Source of the DNA: Ptiloglossa arizonensis
Taxonomy: Eukaryota > Arthropoda > Insecta > Hymenoptera > Colletidae
DNA: 64,000 nucleotides
Assembly: GCF_051014685.1 (NCBI RefSeq)
Contig: NW_027478528.1
Coordinates: 744,001 to 808,000 of the forward strand
Direction: 5' to 3'
The notes below the pieces were generated by a model. That model was not told the origin of the DNA and did no database searches. It saw only the letters and a list, made by a program, of their open reading frames with translations. Shown in pieces: positions 61,045-64,000 of the stretch; within the stretch, counting starts at the first letter, position 1; each line of letters starts with the position of its first letter. The translations under genes and the position numbers were made by a program.

Positions 61045-61629
61045 AATGGGCTAGGGAAAAAATACACATACCGTTGTAATCGGGCGAGTTTCTACTTTCA
61101 CACGCAACAGGAATTTTTGGGTTAGGTCAATCCGTTCGCGAGATATGGCAGATTGAAGCCAAGAAATGGTTGATAAGGCAAAAAATTTTTCGCAATTCTG
61201 CTGCTCCAAACGCTTAACCAGAATGGCCTAGGGAAAAAATACACATACCGTTGTAATCGGGCGAGTTTCTACTTTCACACGCAACAGGAATTTTTGGGTT
61301 AGGTCAATCCGTTCGCGAGATATGGCAGATTGAAGCCAAGAAATGGTTGATAAGGCAAAAAATTTTTCGCAATTCTGCTGCTCCAAACGCTTAACCAGAA
61401 TGGCCTAGGGAAAAAATACACATACCGTTGTAATCGGGCGAGTTTCTACTTTCACACGCAACAGGAATTTTTGGGTTAGGTCAATCCGTTCGCGAGATAT
61501 GGCAGATTGAAGCCAAGAAATGGTTGATAAGGCAAAAAATTTTTCGCAATTCTGCTGCTCCAAACGCTTAACCAGAATGGCCTAGGGAAAAAATACACAT
61601 ACCGTTGTAATCGGGCGAGTTTCTACTTT
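61045..61629 (+). repeat. Single-monomer expansion, period 177 bp, 3 copies
   Basis: CACACGCAACAGG starts at 61099, 61276 and 61453, exactly 177 bp apart, each followed by TGGCAGATTG, GTTGATAAGG and the same monomer end. I see no difference over the three repeats. The fourth unit switches to GGTGCAATAGG near 61630. It is the only place where one monomer type is repeated back to back three times. Confidence 0.9.
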
Positions 61630-64000
61630 CAGGTGCAATAGGAATTTTTGGGTTAGGTCAATCCGTTCGCGAGATATGGCGGTTTGAATCCAAGAAATGG
61701 TTGAGAAGGGAAAAAATTTTTCGCAATTCTGCTGCTCCAAACGCTTAACCAGAATGGTCTAAGGAGAAAGTACACATACCGTTGTAATCGGGCGAGTTTC
61801 TACTTTCAGATGCAGTAGGAATTTTTGGATTAGGTCAATCCGTTCGCGAGATATGGGAGTTTAAAGCCAAGAAATGGTTGAGAAGGCAAAACATTTTTCG
61901 CAATTCTGCTGCTCCAAACGCTTAACCAGAATGGCCTAGTGAATAAATACGCATATCGTTGTAATCGGGCGAGTTTCTACTTTCAGACGCAGCAGGAATT
62001 TTTGGGTTTGGTCAATCCGTTCGCGAGATATGGGAGTTTGAAGCTAAGAAATGGTTGAGAAGACAACAAATTTTTCGCAATTCTGCTGCTCCAAACGCTT
62101 AACCAGAATGGCCTAGGGAAAAAATACACATACCGTTGTAATCGGGCGAGTTTCTACTTTCAGACTCAGCAGGAATTTTTGGGTTTGGTCAATCCGTTCG
62201 CGAGATATGGGAGTTTGAAGCTAAGAAATGGTTGAGAAGACAACAAATTTTTCGCACTTCTGCTGCTCCAAACGCTTAACCAGAATGGGCTAGGGAAAAA
62301 ATACGCATACCGTTGTAATCGGGCGAGTTTCTACTTTCAGACTCAGCAGGAATTTTTGGGTTTGGTCAATCCGTTCGCGAGATATGGGACTTTGAAACTA
62401 AGAAATGGTTGAGAAGACAACAAATTTTTCGCAATTCTGCTGCTCCAAACGCTTAACCAGAATGGGCTAGGGAAAAAATACACATACCGTTGTATTCGGG
62501 CGAGTTTCTACTTTAACACGCAACAGGAATTTTTGGGTTAGGTCAATCCGTTCGCGAGATATGGCAAATTGAAGCCAAGAAATGGTTGATAAGGCAAAAA
62601 ATTTTTCGCAATTCTGCTGCTCCAAACGCTTAACCAGAATGACCTAGGGAAAAAATACACATACCGTTGTAATGGGGCGAGTTTCTACTTTCAGGTGCAA
62701 TAGGAATATTTGGGTTAGGTCAATCCGTTCGCGAGATATGGCGGTTTGAAGCCAAGAAATGGTTGAGAAGGGAAAAAATTTTTCGCAATTCTGCTGCTCC
62801 AAACGCTTAACCAGAATGGTCTAAGGAGAAAATACACATACCGTTGTAATCGGGCGAGTTTCTATTTTCAGATGCAGTAGGAATTTTTGGGTTATGTCAA
62901 TCCGTTCGCGAGATATGGGAGTTTGAAGCCAAGAAATGGTTGAGAAGGCAAAACATTTTTCGCAATTCTGCTGCTCCAAACGCTTAACCAGAATGGCCTA
63001 GTGAATAAATACGCATATCGTTGTAATCGGGCGAGTTTCTACTTTCAGACGCAGCAGGAATTTTTGGGTTTGGTCAATCCGTTCGCGAGATATGGGAGTT
63101 TGAAGCTAAGAAATGGTTGAGAAGACAACAAATTTTTCGCACTTCTGCTGCTCCAAACGCTTAACCAGAATGGCCTAGGGAAAAAATACACATACCGTTG
63201 TAATCGGGCGAGTTTCTACTTTCAGACTCAGCAGGAATTTTTGGGTTTGGTCAATCCGTTCGCGAGATATGGGAGTTTGAAGCTAAGAAATGGTTGAGAA
63301 GACAACAAATTTTTCGCATTTCTGCTGCTCCAAACGCTTAACCAGAATGGGCTAGGGAAAAAATACGCATACCGTTGTAATCGGGCGAGTTTCTACCTTC
63401 AGACTCAGCAGGAATTTTTGGGTTTGGTCAATCCGTTCGCGAGATATGGGACTTTGAAGCTAAGAAATGGTTGAGAAGACAACAAATTTTTCGCAATTCT
63501 GCTGCTCCAAACGCTTAACCAGAATGGGCTAGGGAAAAAATACACATACCGTTGTATTCGGGCGAGTTTCTACTTTAAGACGCAACAGGAATTTTTGGGT
63601 TAGGTCAATCCGTTCGCGAGATATGGCAAATTGAAGCCAAGAAATGGTTGATAAGGCAAAAAATTTTTCGCAATTCTGCTGCTCCAAACGCTTAACCAGA
63701 ATGACCTAGGGAAAAAATACACATACCGTTGTAATGGGGCGAGTTTCTACTTTCAGGTGCAATAGGAATATTTGGGTTAGGTCAATCCGTTCGCGAGATA
63801 TGGCGGTTTGAAGCCAAGAAATGGTTGAGAAGGGAAAAAATTTTTTGCAATTCTGCTGCTCCAAACGCTTAACCAGAATGGTCTAAGGAGAAAATGCACA
63901 TACCGTTGTAATCGGGCGAGTTTCTACTTTCAGATGCAGTAGGAATTTTTGGGTTATGTCAATCCGTTCGCGAGATATGGGAGTTTGGAACCAAGAAATG
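61578..64000 (+). repeat. 6-mer HOR, period 1,061-1,062 bp, ~2.3 copies, runs off the window
   Basis: TGGCGG at 61678, 62739 and 63801; TGGCAAATTG at 62562 and 63624; GTGAATAAATACGC near 61938 and 63001; GTATTCGGG near 62491 and 63555. Order within the unit: GGTGCAATAGG/TGGCGG, GGTCTAAGG/GATGCAGTAGG, GTGAATAAAT/GACGCAGCAGG, two GACTCAGCAGG monomers, then TGGCAAATTG. The related segments at 53.9-54.6 and 58.5-59.2 kb have one GACTCAGCAGG monomer fewer. The array continues past 64000. Confidence 0.88.

Larger units (their letters stand above)
1..64000 (+). repeat. Tandem satellite array, ~177-bp monomer, fills whole window
   Basis: The same unit recurs head to tail from the first base to the last, roughly 360 times. 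Each unit runs from ACGCTTAACC through CCTAGGG, an A-run, a CGGGCGAGTTTC segment, a T5 GGGTTAGGTCAATCCG segment, TTCGCGAGATATGG, and an A6T5 tract to CTGCTGCTCCAA. Spacing is usually 177 bp. Single-base changes give 176 bp (for example CCGTCGCG in place of CCGTTCGCG) or 178 bp. Every unit I followed is in the same orientation and I saw no inverted monomer, foreign insertion or unique spacer. A pure, directional satellite of this size is typical of centromeric or pericentromeric heterochromatin in a eukaryote. I do not recognise the family and cannot name the species. Both window ends fall inside the array, so its full extent is not visible. Confidence 0.98.

Noticed and set aside
1..64000. CRISPR array
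   Set aside because: Regular spacing is present, but there are no unique spacers between short repeats. The whole 177-bp unit repeats.
1..64000. Identification as Arabidopsis 178-bp satellite, primate alpha satellite or another named family
   Set aside because: Unit length is close to both, but I could not match the sequence to either from memory beyond the CENP-B core. A search of satellite databases would decide.

Overview
The whole 64 kb window is one uninterrupted array of tandem satellite DNA. I found no genes, RNA genes, transposable elements, CRISPR arrays or unique sequence. The repeating unit is about 177 bp (common variants 175-178 bp), so the window holds roughly 360 monomers, all in the same orientation. 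A clean reference monomer lies at 55372-55548: 177 bp, about 42% GC, 8 CpGs against about 7.8 expected from base composition. The size, purity and layered organisation are typical of eukaryotic centromeric or pericentromeric satellite. I do not recognise the family. The monomer length and phrases such as GCGAGATATGG lean weakly towards a flowering plant, but that is only an impression.

Monomers carry diagnostic variants, and groups of different monomers recur in fixed order as higher-order repeats (HORs). Several local HORs with different periods follow one another: 1,414 bp (8 monomers) at about 178-3397; 1,770 bp (10) at about 3712-7378; 1,947 bp (11) at about 6465-10424; loose 1,061 bp (6) in 10425-12477; 531 bp (3) at 12478-13539; 708 bp (4) at 15390-16815; 1,416 bp (8) at 18810-21654; 1,769/1,770 bp (10) at 20705-24049; 1,415 bp (8) at 25835-28680; 1,062 bp (6) at 32840-34842; 1,591 bp (9) at 44160-47428; 355 bp (2) at 47980-48705; 353/354 bp (2) at 49262-49985; 883/1,060 bp (5/6) at 51090-53033; a 26-monomer (4,598 bp) displaced duplication at 53034-60720; 177 bp (1) at 61045-61629; and 1,061/1,062 bp (6) at 61578-64000. 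Most are present in only about two copies.

On a larger scale the array is a mosaic. The left part (1 to about 13.7 kb) has its own monomer set. A second set fills about 13.9-25.8 kb and returns at about 31.4-38.3 and 40.6-43.1 kb. A third set fills about 25.8-31.2 kb and returns at about 38.4-40.4 and 43.3-47.4 kb. A fourth fills about 47.4-64 kb. Blocks of 0.5-2.6 kb are shared between distant places at whole-monomer offsets, as expected from repeated unequal exchange or gene conversion.

The most interesting feature is a 17-bp element in most monomers that matches the CENP-B box core (NTTCGNNNNANNCGGGN) at 8 of 9 fixed positions. The mismatch is T for the first C of CGGG, which is the TpG form of a CpG. 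At least two monomers match 9 of 9 (31593-31609 and 51407-51423). A weaker look-alike lies 65 bp upstream in every monomer, and faint similarity suggests the 177-bp unit began as three subunits of about 59 bp. All open reading frames here are read-through of the repeat, helped by 177 being divisible by three. HOR boundaries were read by eye and are good to a few tens of bases.
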